NCBI GenBank assembly: GCA_007130345.1 | Contig: SLSP01000035.1 | Coordinates: 1-15,891, forward strand | Direction of reading: 5' to 3' | Length of the DNA: 15,891 nt | Source of the DNA: Thermoflexales bacterium | GTDB lineage: Bacteria; Chloroflexota; Anaerolineae; B4-G1; SLSP01 | Shown here: piece by piece, positions 1-6,797 of the stretch | Layout: each line of letters starts with the position of its first letter | How positions within the stretch are numbered: position 1 is the stretch's first letter | Made by a program: the position numbers and the translations under genes | Notes under the pieces: model-generated | What the model was told of the DNA's origin: nothing | Databases searched by the model: none | The model's input: only the letters and a program-made list of their open reading frames with translations

Positions 1-3000
1 CACGAGACCCTCGCCGGGTTGCAGGCGTTCCACGCGGCGGCCCAACGCTATGGCATCACCGCGCTCGCCGGGCTGGAAATCGCGGCCACGCTGGATGGGC
101 AGGAGATTCACCTGCTGGCCTACGGCTTCGATCCGCAGAGCAAGGCGTTGGATAGCCTGTTCGGGCCGCCGCGCAGCGCGGAGCACGCCATCGCCGCTAT
201 CCACGAGGCGGGCGGGCTGGCCTTCCTCGCGCATCCGCTGCACACCGGGTGGACGGGCACGGCGTTGGATGCGGCGGTGGCGCAGCTCGCGTCTGCCGGG
301 CTGGATGGTATCGAGGCGTTCTACAAGCCGTATCCTGCTGAGGCGCAGGGCCGGCTCGCCGATCTGGCGGATCGGCTTGACCTGCTCACCAGCGCGGGCA
401 GCGACTACCACGGCCCGAACCAGAGCGCGCCCGGCATGACCATGCCCGTCGCCCGCTGGAAGCGATTCCGCGAGGCTCTCGGCGCGCACGCCCGCAACGG
501 CCAGCACATCCCCGCGCCCGCGCCCGCCTCCTTGACCGCCCCCCCGCCCGAAGCGGCCCGCATCGACTGGCGCTGGCTCTCTCTGCGCATCGTGCTGCCC
601 TCCCTGCTGGTCATCGGCGTCTTCGTCACCTTGATCTTCGCGTTCCTCATCCCCACCATGGAGCAACGGCTGCTGGAACGCAAGCGCGAGATGGTGGCCG
701 AGCTGACCAATTCCGCGTGGAGCATCCTCTGGGACTATCACCGCGCGGTGCAGGCCGGGGACATGCCGCTGGAGCAGGCGCAGCAGGCCGCCATCGAACG
801 TATCCGAGCCTTGCGTTACGGGCCGGAGAGCAAGGACTACTTCTGGATTACCGACATGCACCCGCGCATGGTGATGCACCCCTATCGCCGCGATCTGGAA
901 GGCGAAGACCTGACCGACTTCACCGACCCGGACGGCGTGCGCCCCTTCGTCCAGTTTGTGGCGGCGGCGCGCGACGGATCCTCCGGCTACGTCCGCTACG
1001 TCTGGCAGTGGCAGGACGACCCCGACCGGCTGGAGGCGAAGGAGTCCTACGTGCGCGGCTTCACGCCCTGGGGCTGGGTCATCGGCACGGGGCTGTACGA
1101 GGACGATGTGCAGCAGGAGATCGCGGCCATCACCGGGCGGATGGTGGATGCGTCGTTCATCGTCACCGTGATTGCGGCGGGGCTGCTGCTGACCGTGGCC
1201 CATCAGAGCCTCCGGGTGGAGCGCCAGCGCAGCGCGGCAGAGCGGGAGCTGCGCCGTTCGCACGAGCGTTACCGCGCCCTGGTCGAATCCTCCACCAGCG
1301 GGACGCTGCTCTTGCTCAATGGGCGCTGCGCGTATGCTAACCGCGCGCTGCTGGATGTGCTCGGCTACACGGCGCAGGAGTTGGACTTCCTCGACTTGCA
1401 AGACCTCGTCGAGGTGGCGGAGCACGATCCCGCCGCCGACAGTCTGGCGCGCATCCTCCACGGCGAAGAGGTGCGCGAGCCGTTCGAGGCGCGGCTGCGT
1501 CGCAAAAACGGGTTGACCGTGCCGGCGCTGCTCTCGGCGACGGCCCTCTCCGTCTCCGGGCGGGAGGGGATGATCCTCAGCGTGCAAGACCTCACCCGCC
1601 ATCGCGCCATGCAATCTGGCGCGGAGCGCGAGCGCCTCATCAGCCAACTGCAAACCTCGTTCCTCTTCCTCACCGAGCCGGTGCGCGAGGCGATGCACAC
1701 GCCGCTCTCCTGCGCCCTCGATACGCCCATCGCGCGGGCGGTGCGGCTGATGAGCCGCGCGGCAGCGGACGCCATCGTGGTCACTGGGCCGGGCGACGCG
1801 CTGTTGGGGATGGTCACGGATCACGACATCCGCGAGCGGGTGGTGGCCGCCGGGTTGGATGCGCAACAGCCGGTATCGCGGATTATGAGCGCGCCCCTGG
1901 CGACGGTGAGCGAGCAGGCCCCGCTCTTCGAAGCGTTCCTGTTGGAGCGCGAGCGCAACGTCCACCACCTGGCCGTGACGGATAGCGCGGGCGCGCTGGT
2001 GGGCATCATCCAGAGCAGCCGCGCGCTCCAGCCGGATCAGTACGCGCTGGTCGCGTTCACCTACCAGATTCGCCACGCGCAGACTCTCGCCGAGTTGGCC
2101 GACTGCTACGACCGGATGCCCGCGCTCATCGGCTCGCTCGTGGAGTCGGGCGCGCTGCCGCAGAACCTGTGCTACGTGACCACGTCCGTCTCGGACGCCA
2201 TCACGCGGCGGGTCATCGCGCTGGCGTTGGAGGAGTTGGGGCCGGCGCCGCTGCCCTTCGCCTTCGTCGCCCTGGGCAGCGAGGCGCGGCAGGAGCAGAC
2301 GCTGGCAACTGACCAGGACAACGCCTTGATCTACGCCGATCCGCCGATGGAGACGGCCCACGTCGCCGAGTACTTCCGCCGGCTCGGCGCGCGGGTCTGC
2401 GACGGCCTCGACCGCGTGGGCTATCGGTACTGCAAAGGCGAGGTGATGGCGAAAAATCCGCAGTGGAACCAGCCGCTCTCGCAGTGGAAGCAGTACGCGG
2501 CGGAATGGATCGCGGAGCCGGACAAACACGCGATGGCGCGGTGCAACGTCTTCCTGGATCATCGCTGCATCTACGGCGACGACGCGCTGGTGAGCGCGTG
2601 GTGGGAGCACATCACCGCCAGCCTCGTCGCGCATCCGGCGTTCTTCGCCTATATGGCGCGGAACACGCTCACCTACAAGCCGCCCCTCGGCCTGTTCGGG
2701 CGCATCGTCACCGGGGCGTCGGGGGATTCGCCGCACACGTTCGACATCAAAGACGCGATGCTGCCCATCATCAACTTCGCGCGGCTCTACGCGCTCCAGC
2801 AGCACCTGGAAGAGACCAACACCTTCGACCGGCTGGCCCGGCTCGCGGAGTTGGGCGTGCTCCAGGAAGAGAGCTATCGCGGCATCAGTCAGGCGTACAG
2901 CCACCTGATGCAGTTGCGCTACCGCCATCAGGTCGAGCGGATCAAGGCGGGCCGGGAGCCGGACAACGCCATCAACCCAAAGGCGCTCTCGCAGATCGAG

Positions 3001-3081
3001 GTGGGGATACTGAAGAACACGTTCGCGCAGATTTCACTCATCCAGAAGAAGGTGAGCTTCGATTTCCGCGTGACGGGGTGA
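1..3081 (+). CDS. PHP-sCache-PAS-CBS-DUF294 membrane signalling protein (5' end outside window)
   Basis: The reading frame is open from base 1, so the N-terminus lies upstream; a TTG at 19 is only an internal codon and is used here as residue 1 for numbering. Domains in order: a PHP phosphoesterase domain (to about 155) with H31, AHP at 71-73, E99 and GSDYH at 127-131; a Pro/Ala-rich linker (165-183); membrane helix 1 (190-213); a single Cache domain (214-377) with DYFWITD and PWGWVIGTG motifs; membrane helix 2 (378-396); a PAS domain (about 416-528); two CBS repeats (about 555-671); a DUF294 GlnD-like nucleotidyltransferase with G753-S754 and D765-x-D767; and a DUF294 C-terminal helical region to the stop. 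Two helices place Cache outside and PHP, PAS, CBS and DUF294 in the cytoplasm. Each domain assignment is by motif recognition. The substrate, ligand and target are unknown. The first PHP metal-binding motif (HxH) must lie upstream of the window. Confidence 0.88.
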   Translation, partial: HETLAGLQAFHAAAQRYGITALAGLEIAATLDGQEIHLLAYGFDPQSKALDSLFGPPRSAEHAIAAIHEAGGLAFLAHPLHTGWTGTALDAAVAQLASAGLDGIEAFYKPYPAEAQGRLADLADRLDLLTSAGSDYHGPNQSAPGMTMPVARWKRFREALGAHARNGQHIPAPAPASLTAPPPEAARIDWRWLSLRIVLPSLLVIGVFVTLIFAFLIPTMEQRLLERKREMVAELTNSAWSILWDYHRAVQAGDMPLEQAQQAAIERIRALRYGPESKDYFWITDMHPRMVMHPYRRDLEGEDLTDFTDPDGVRPFVQFVAAARDGSSGYVRYVWQWQDDPDRLEAKESYVRGFTPWGWVIGTGLYEDDVQQEIAAITGRMVDASFIVTVIAAGLLLTVAHQSLRVERQRSAAERELRRSHERYRALVESSTSGTLLLLNGRCAYANRALLDVLGYTAQELDFLDLQDLVEVAEHDPAADSLARILHGEEVREPFEARLRRKNGLTVPALLSATALSVSGREGMILSVQDLTRHRAMQSGAERERLISQLQTSFLFLTEPVREAMHTPLSCALDTPIARAVRLMSRAAADAIVVTGPGDALLGMVTDHDIRERVVAAGLDAQQPVSRIMSAPLATVSEQAPLFEAFLLERERNVHHLAVTDSAGALVGIIQSSRALQPDQYALVAFTYQIRHAQTLAELADCYDRMPALIGSLVESGALPQNLCYVTTSVSDAITRRVIALALEELGPAPLPFAFVALGSEARQEQTLATDQDNALIYADPPMETAHVAEYFRRLGARVCDGLDRVGYRYCKGEVMAKNPQWNQPLSQWKQYAAEWIAEPDKHAMARCNVFLDHRCIYGDDALVSAWWEHITASLVAHPAFFAYMARNTLTYKPPLGLFGRIVTGASGDSPHTFDIKDAMLPIINFARLYALQQHLEETNTFDRLARLAELGVLQEESYRGISQAYSHLMQLRYRHQVERIKAGREPDNAINPKALSQIEVGILKNTFAQISLIQKKVSFDFRVTG

Positions 3082-3116
3082 GGGGGGCAGCCGCCAGGCG
3101 GTGGTGCAAACCAAAG

Positions 3117-3152
3117 ACAACTCCCGGCGTTTATTCCGATGCCGGGAGTTGT
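3117..3152. terminator. Perfect 12-bp stem-loop between convergent genes
   Basis: ACAACTCCCGGC (3117-3128) and GCCGGGAGTTGT (3141-3152) form a perfect 12-bp stem with a 12-nt loop. It lies 36 bp after the stop of the plus-strand signalling gene and beyond the stop of the minus-strand symporter gene. Read on the minus strand the hairpin is followed by a moderately T-rich run (CTTTGGTTTG); on the plus strand no T-run follows. It is therefore best read as the intrinsic terminator of the symporter operon, possibly working in both directions. Confidence 0.6.
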
Positions 3153-3159
3153 GAGTCCC

Positions 3160-3282
3160 CTGAAAAAAGGTCAAAAATCCGATTTTTCCACACGCAATCT
3201 ACTACCTATATGAACTTTGCACGCGAAAAATCTATCTGTGGTATCAAGTTTCTAAAAAATCGGATTTTTAGGGTTCTTTCAG
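3160..3282. repeat. Pair of AT-rich palindromes forming a long inverted repeat
   Basis: AAAAATCCGATTTTT (3173-3187) and AAAAATCGGATTTTT (3255-3269) are exact reverse complements. Each is also a near-perfect palindrome (AAAAATC-N-GATTTTT), so the two are at once direct and inverted repeats, 82 bp apart. The match resumes outward in CTGAAA (3160-3165) and TTTCAG (3277-3282), giving 28-bp imperfect arms. The right arm contains the stop codon of the symporter gene. The 67 bp between the arms is AT-rich, unlike its GC-rich surroundings, and shows no gene. It could be a pair of protein-binding sites, a small non-autonomous repeat element or part of a termination region. Confidence 0.6.
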
Positions 3283-5366
3283 TTCGCGCTAATGGCTGCG
3301 GGCTTTTTCGCCGTGAGCAACGACACGCCCACCAACACCGCAAAACTCAGCGGAATCGAGACGATGCCCGGCTGATTGATGGGCATCGGCGCGGTTGCTG
3401 GATCGAGACCGTAGCGCGTCCACATATCGGGACTGAGCAGGATCAGGCCAACGGAGGAGAAGATGCCCACGAGAATTGAGGCGATTAGCCCTTGCGCGGT
3501 GGTTTTCTTCCAGAAGAGCATCAGCAACAGCGCGGGCAGGTTGGCCGAAGCGGCCACGGCGAACGCCCATCCCACCAGGAACGAGACGTTCATATCGCGG
3601 AAGGCGATGCCCAGGACGATGCTGATAACGCCCACCGTCACCGACGCGATGCGCCCGGCCTTCACCTTTGCGTTGTCCGAAAACTCCCGGCGCATCAGGT
3701 TGCCCATCAGGTCGTGCGCCACCGCGCCCGAAGCGGCCATAATCAGGCCAGAAACGGTTGCCAACACGGTGGTGAAGGCAATCCCGGAAATCATCGCAAA
3801 CAGCACCTCGCCAAAACTGCGGGCCAGCAACGGCGCGCTCATATTGCTCGTCTCTGGGTTCAGCGCGCCGCTCGCCAGCGCGCCGATGCCCAGGTACAGG
3901 GTGAGGACGTAGAACAGGCCAATCCCGGCGATGGCGACGATGGTGGATTTGCGGGCGGCTTCGGCGCTGGGGACGGTGTAGTAGCGGATGAGGATGTGCG
4001 GCAGCGCGGAGGTGCCCAGGAAGAGCGCCAGCATCAGCGAGATGAAGTTCAGCCGATTGAGCAGCGTCACGCCGCCCGGCTCGCCCGGTTGCGCTTCGAG
4101 GGGGAACATCAGGCCGGGCCGCATAAACGTTGACCCGGCGATGGGCTGCTCGTAGTGGATGGTGACGCGCTCGTCGGCTGGCGTGGTGAAGCTGACGTTG
4201 CGCGCGCGCTGTACCACCGTTTCTTCTGCCGCGAACACGCTCACCAACCGCAGCGGATCGAGGGGGCCAGTGCGCTCGCCATAAGCGGCGGGGAGTTCGG
4301 CCACGTGCCCCATCTGCCGCAGGCGATTCGCCGGGCCTTCGGGCGCGCCATTGATTAGCACGGCCCCATCGGGCAACACAGCGCGGAATTGCGTCTCGAC
4401 CAGGCGCAACGCGCCATCGGCGGCGGTCTCTAGCCGCCACCAATCCTCGATGCGGACGTGCGGCTGGCCCGCGACTTGCTCCAAACTCCAGCCCGCGCCC
4501 GGCCCGGCCATCGCCTCGAATTGCGGCGTCCGCCCCTTGAGGCTGACCGTGTACCCGCCGTCCGCCGCCGTCGCCGGGAGCAACCGCGACACGCGATAGA
4601 AGACGACGCTTTCCTCATTCGTGTACCGATCCAGCACCGCGTGGCGGCCCACCACCCGCGCGTCATCCCAGGGTAAGCGCAGATCGGCCCCCTGGCGCTC
4701 GACGGCGACGGTGGTATAGCGATAACTTTCCAGGCCAGCGGTGCCTTCTTCCAGGGGCAGATCGGCGGTGTTCACGCCGCGCGCGAGTACCGCGATGGTC
4801 AGCACAGCGGCGAAGGTCAGCAGCAGGCCGCCGTTGAAGAACTGCACCCAGGTTGTGGACGTCATCCCGCCGCCGGCGACAATCAAAATCACCACCGAGC
4901 CGACGATGATCACGCCCCAGTGATGCGGGATGCCGAGCAGCGGTTCGACCAGCACGCCGGCCCCCACCATCTGCGGGATGAGATAGAAGAGCGAGACGAC
5001 CAGCACGCTCAGGCCGGCGGCCAGTTGGATGCCGGGATGCCGGAACGTGCTGTTGAGCGCGTCGGGGAAGGTGAAGGTGCCACGCCGCTTCATCGGTTCG
5101 GCGATGACGAACAGGGCGATGATCCACCCGGCGAGGAAGCCGATGGAGTAGAGGAAGCCGTCGTAGCCGGAGAACGCGATCAGGCCGCAGATGCCCAGGA
5201 AGCTCGCCACCGACAGGTAGCCGCCAGCAAACGCGACCCCGTTAATCGTCCAGGGGACGGTGCCATGCGCCACGAAATATCCGCCGACGCTGCTCGCCCG
5301 GCGGCTGGTATACGATGAGATTGCCAGCACGACGCCGACAAAGATGACAAAGACTGCGATAGCCAT
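3279..5366 (-). CDS. ActP-like sodium:solute symporter with large inserted loop
   Basis: This is a polytopic sodium:solute symporter (SSS) of the ActP/VC_2705 type, expected to import a small carboxylate such as acetate with Na+. Hallmarks: SVASFLGICG and SGYDGFLYSIGF (52-76), FYLIPQMVGAG (127-137), GGMTSTTWVQ (166-175), GTSALPHILIRYYT (451-464), then repeated helices to the C-terminus. At 695 residues it is about 150 longer than E. coli ActP. The excess lies in a hydrophilic stretch of roughly 240 residues (about 198-436) between two membrane helices, where ActP has only a short loop. The ATG directly abuts the TAA of the upstream DUF485 gene, with an AGGAGG inside the end of that gene, so translational coupling is likely. 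The stop falls in the palindrome arm at 3255-3282. The transported substrate cannot be told from sequence alone. Confidence 0.9.
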   Translation of the reverse strand: MAIAVFVIFVGVVLAISSYTSRRASSVGGYFVAHGTVPWTINGVAFAGGYLSVASFLGICGLIAFSGYDGFLYSIGFLAGWIIALFVIAEPMKRRGTFTFPDALNSTFRHPGIQLAAGLSVLVVSLFYLIPQMVGAGVLVEPLLGIPHHWGVIIVGSVVILIVAGGGMTSTTWVQFFNGGLLLTFAAVLTIAVLARGVNTADLPLEEGTAGLESYRYTTVAVERQGADLRLPWDDARVVGRHAVLDRYTNEESVVFYRVSRLLPATAADGGYTVSLKGRTPQFEAMAGPGAGWSLEQVAGQPHVRIEDWWRLETAADGALRLVETQFRAVLPDGAVLINGAPEGPANRLRQMGHVAELPAAYGERTGPLDPLRLVSVFAAEETVVQRARNVSFTTPADERVTIHYEQPIAGSTFMRPGLMFPLEAQPGEPGGVTLLNRLNFISLMLALFLGTSALPHILIRYYTVPSAEAARKSTIVAIAGIGLFYVLTLYLGIGALASGALNPETSNMSAPLLARSFGEVLFAMISGIAFTTVLATVSGLIMAASGAVAHDLMGNLMRREFSDNAKVKAGRIASVTVGVISIVLGIAFRDMNVSFLVGWAFAVAASANLPALLLMLFWKKTTAQGLIASILVGIFSSVGLILLSPDMWTRYGLDPATAPMPINQPGIVSIPLSFAVLVGVSLLTAKKPAAISAN

Positions 5367-5636
5367 TTAGCCCTCCTGTGATTCGGCGCCGGCCGGCGCG
5401 CGACAGAGATAGTTGTACACTACGGCGAAGATAATCGCGATCAGGATCAGGCCCATGCCGTAGGCGACGGCCAGATTCAGACCGAGGACGGCGCGCGCGC
5501 CCATCCAGGTCGGTTGAAACACACTCAACGCCACGAACCCGGCGTACACGAACGTGTACAAAATCGCCATGCGGATGCCCAGGCGAGATTTGCGTTGTTC
5601 AAACGCGGCTGTGGTACTACTTGCGGGGTGATTCAT
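5367..5636 (-). CDS. DUF485 (YjcH-like) small membrane protein, symporter partner
   Basis: This 89-residue protein has two hydrophobic helices (about 20-43 and 53-75) joined by a short loop, after a polar N-terminus with a KSRLGIRMA segment. That is the layout of DUF485 proteins such as E. coli YjcH, which is encoded directly upstream of actP. The length and the TAAATG junction with an ActP-like gene fit the family well. Its role is thought to be accessory to the symporter; the mechanism is not established. The start is fixed by a strong AAGGAGG at 5645-5651, 8 nt upstream of the ATG. No good promoter is visible in the 64-bp gap to the GH130 gene, so it may be transcribed from further upstream. 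Confidence 0.85.
   Translation of the reverse strand: MNHPASSTTAAFEQRKSRLGIRMAILYTFVYAGFVALSVFQPTWMGARAVLGLNLAVAYGMGLILIAIIFAVVYNYLCRAPAGAESQEG
5372..5377 (-). promoter_or_regulatory. Shine-Dalgarno AGGAGG of the symporter gene
   Basis: AGGAGG lies inside the last codons of the DUF485 gene, 5 nt before the symporter ATG. The spacer contains the upstream TAA, giving a stop-start junction TAAATG. This supports the ATG at 5366 and coupled translation. Confidence 0.8.
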
Positions 5637-5644
5637 AAAAAAAC

Positions 5645-5651
5645 CTCCTTC
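5645..5651 (-). promoter_or_regulatory. Shine-Dalgarno AAGGAGG of the DUF485 gene
   Basis: On the minus strand CGAAGGAGG is followed by a run of T and the ATG. A second near-copy of this segment (TCGAAGCAGGAGGTTTTTTC, 5681-5700) sits at the start of the gap, with no start codon beside it. Confidence 0.75.
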
Positions 5652-5660
5652 GAAAATAAG

Positions 5661-5688
5661 AATTCAGAAGGCAGAAGACAGAAAAAAC
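5661..5688. repeat. Degenerate heptamer tandem repeat in the intergenic gap
   Basis: AATTCAG, AAGGCAG, AAGACAG and AAAAAAC stand in register as 7-bp units; the first three share the pattern AANNCAG. They resemble the short tandemly repeated heptamers (STRR type) described in cyanobacterial genomes, although only three clear units are present. They sit between the duplicated Shine-Dalgarno-like segments, in the gap between the GH130 and DUF485 genes. Confidence 0.45.
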
Positions 5689-5700
5689 CTCCTGCTTCGA

Positions 5701-6624
5701 TTACACCGTGTGCAACGCAAAATTCAGCAAGTCGTCCAGCGCGCAGGTCGCCAGGCCGATGACGTGATCCGCGCCGCCGTAGTAGACGTAGACCACGCCC
5801 TCGACAACGGGATTGGCGCACGAGAAAACGACGTTGGGGACGTCGCCGCGCAACTCCCATATCTCCTCCGGCCAGAAGATCGAGGCGGCGGGGCGACGGA
5901 TGACGCGCGTGGGATCGTCCAGGTCGAGCAGGCACACGCCGATGTGGTAGACGTGTTCTGCATTATACCCGTGATAGAACGTGAGCCAACCGTGCTCCGT
6001 CTCGATAGGGACGCCGTTCCCGCCGACGCTCTTGTAATCCCACGAGTTCTCCGGGCGCGGGCCGCAGACCTGGGCCATGTCCGCCTCGCGCCAGGTGCGG
6101 AGGTCGTCGCTGTAGGCCAGCCAAATGTTGGGCCAGCGTCGATGCAGCGCCGCGTATCGCCCGCCGATTTGGCGCGGGAAGAGGACGTGATCCTTGTTAT
6201 CCTCGCCGCGCGCGAGGGGGCCGAGCCGCTCCCAGGTGATGCCGTTGACGCTGCGGGCCACCATCGGCAGGATACCGCCGCCGGCGTGTGTGGGCTGCGG
6301 CCCGGCGAACTCGCGTCCGTAGGCGGTGTAGGTCATATAGAAAACGCCGTCAAGGACAACCACGCGCGGGTCTTCGAGGCCGCGCGAGTCGGTGCCGTCG
6401 CGCGGGGCCAGCACCGGCTCCCGCAGGCGATTCCAGCGCAGGCCGTCTGCGCTCACCGCGTACCCGATGCGGCTGATCCAGTCGAGGCCCTGCGCGCGAT
6501 ACCACATCCTGAACAGGCCCTCGTGATACACCACGGCGGGATTGAAGACGTTATAAGTCTCCCAATCCGAGGTCGGATCGGGTAGGAGCAAAGGGTTTTG
6601 TGAGTGGCGGGTTAGTTTGAACAT
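5701..6624 (-). CDS. GH130 family beta-mannoside phosphorylase-like enzyme
   Basis: This 307-residue protein has the sequence pattern of the five-bladed beta-propeller family GH130, which cleaves beta-mannosides, usually by phosphorolysis to mannose 1-phosphate. Visible motifs: NPAVVYHEGLFRMWYRA (28-44), RIGYAVSADG (52-61), and GLEDPR (82-87) with the probable general acid D85. Residues matching the phosphate-binding set of the phosphorylases appear to be kept: an HRR (161-163), K198 in DYKSVGGNG and H218 in FYHG. This favours a phosphorylase over the hydrolase members, which lack these basic residues. No signal peptide is seen, consistent with action in the cytoplasm. The start has CAGGAGT at 6629-6635. 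Whether the substrate is mannosyl-glucose, a mannobiose or an N-glycan core cannot be decided here. Confidence 0.85.
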   Translation of the reverse strand: MFKLTRHSQNPLLLPDPTSDWETYNVFNPAVVYHEGLFRMWYRAQGLDWISRIGYAVSADGLRWNRLREPVLAPRDGTDSRGLEDPRVVVLDGVFYMTYTAYGREFAGPQPTHAGGGILPMVARSVNGITWERLGPLARGEDNKDHVLFPRQIGGRYAALHRRWPNIWLAYSDDLRTWREADMAQVCGPRPENSWDYKSVGGNGVPIETEHGWLTFYHGYNAEHVYHIGVCLLDLDDPTRVIRRPAASIFWPEEIWELRGDVPNVVFSCANPVVEGVVYVYYGGADHVIGLATCALDDLLNFALHTV

Positions 6625-6700
6625 AGTGACTCCTGAAAACAGTGCGCAGTGAATGGGAATTGTGTAGGTGTCCTCTTATGAGAAGCTCAACACCGACGTT

Positions 6701-6797
6701 GCCTGATTTCGGTCATCAGACCCGAAAATACAGTCGCCGCAAAATTCACAGGATTTCGCGGCGACTGAGTTATACCTGGCGTTTCGCCGAATCAGGC
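6701..6797. repeat. 97-bp nested inverted-repeat element after the Rpn-like gene
   Basis: Outer arms GCCTGATTTCGG (6701-6712) and CCGAATCAGGC (6787-6797) match with one bulged base. Next inward CGAAA (6723-6727) pairs with TTTCG (6782-6786). The core CAGTCGCCGC (6731-6740) pairs perfectly with GCGGCGACTG (6758-6767), extended by AAAT/ATTT across one mismatch. Minus-strand transcripts would fold here just past the nuclease-like gene, whose TGA stop lies in the outer arm. After the core hairpin the minus strand reads TATTTTC, a weak T-run, so it may act as a terminator. The remaining gap (6625-6700) shows only the GH130 ribosome binding site. Confidence 0.55.

Noticed and set aside
3181..3195. 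TTTTTCCACAC as a DnaA box
   Set aside because: It resembles a relaxed DnaA box, but only one such site was seen, with no dnaA or dnaN gene or origin-type cluster nearby. Its T-run belongs to the palindrome.
2463..3479. A plus-strand frame overlapping the end of the DUF294 region and extending into the intergenic gap
   Set aside because: It is out of frame with the strongly supported DUF294 coding sequence and has no recognisable domain. Its intergenic part is the hairpin and palindrome region.
3289..4443. A second minus-strand frame of 384 residues within the symporter gene
   Set aside because: It is an Arg/Ala/His-rich frame typical of shifted reading in GC-rich DNA, while the symporter frame has clear family motifs across the same region.
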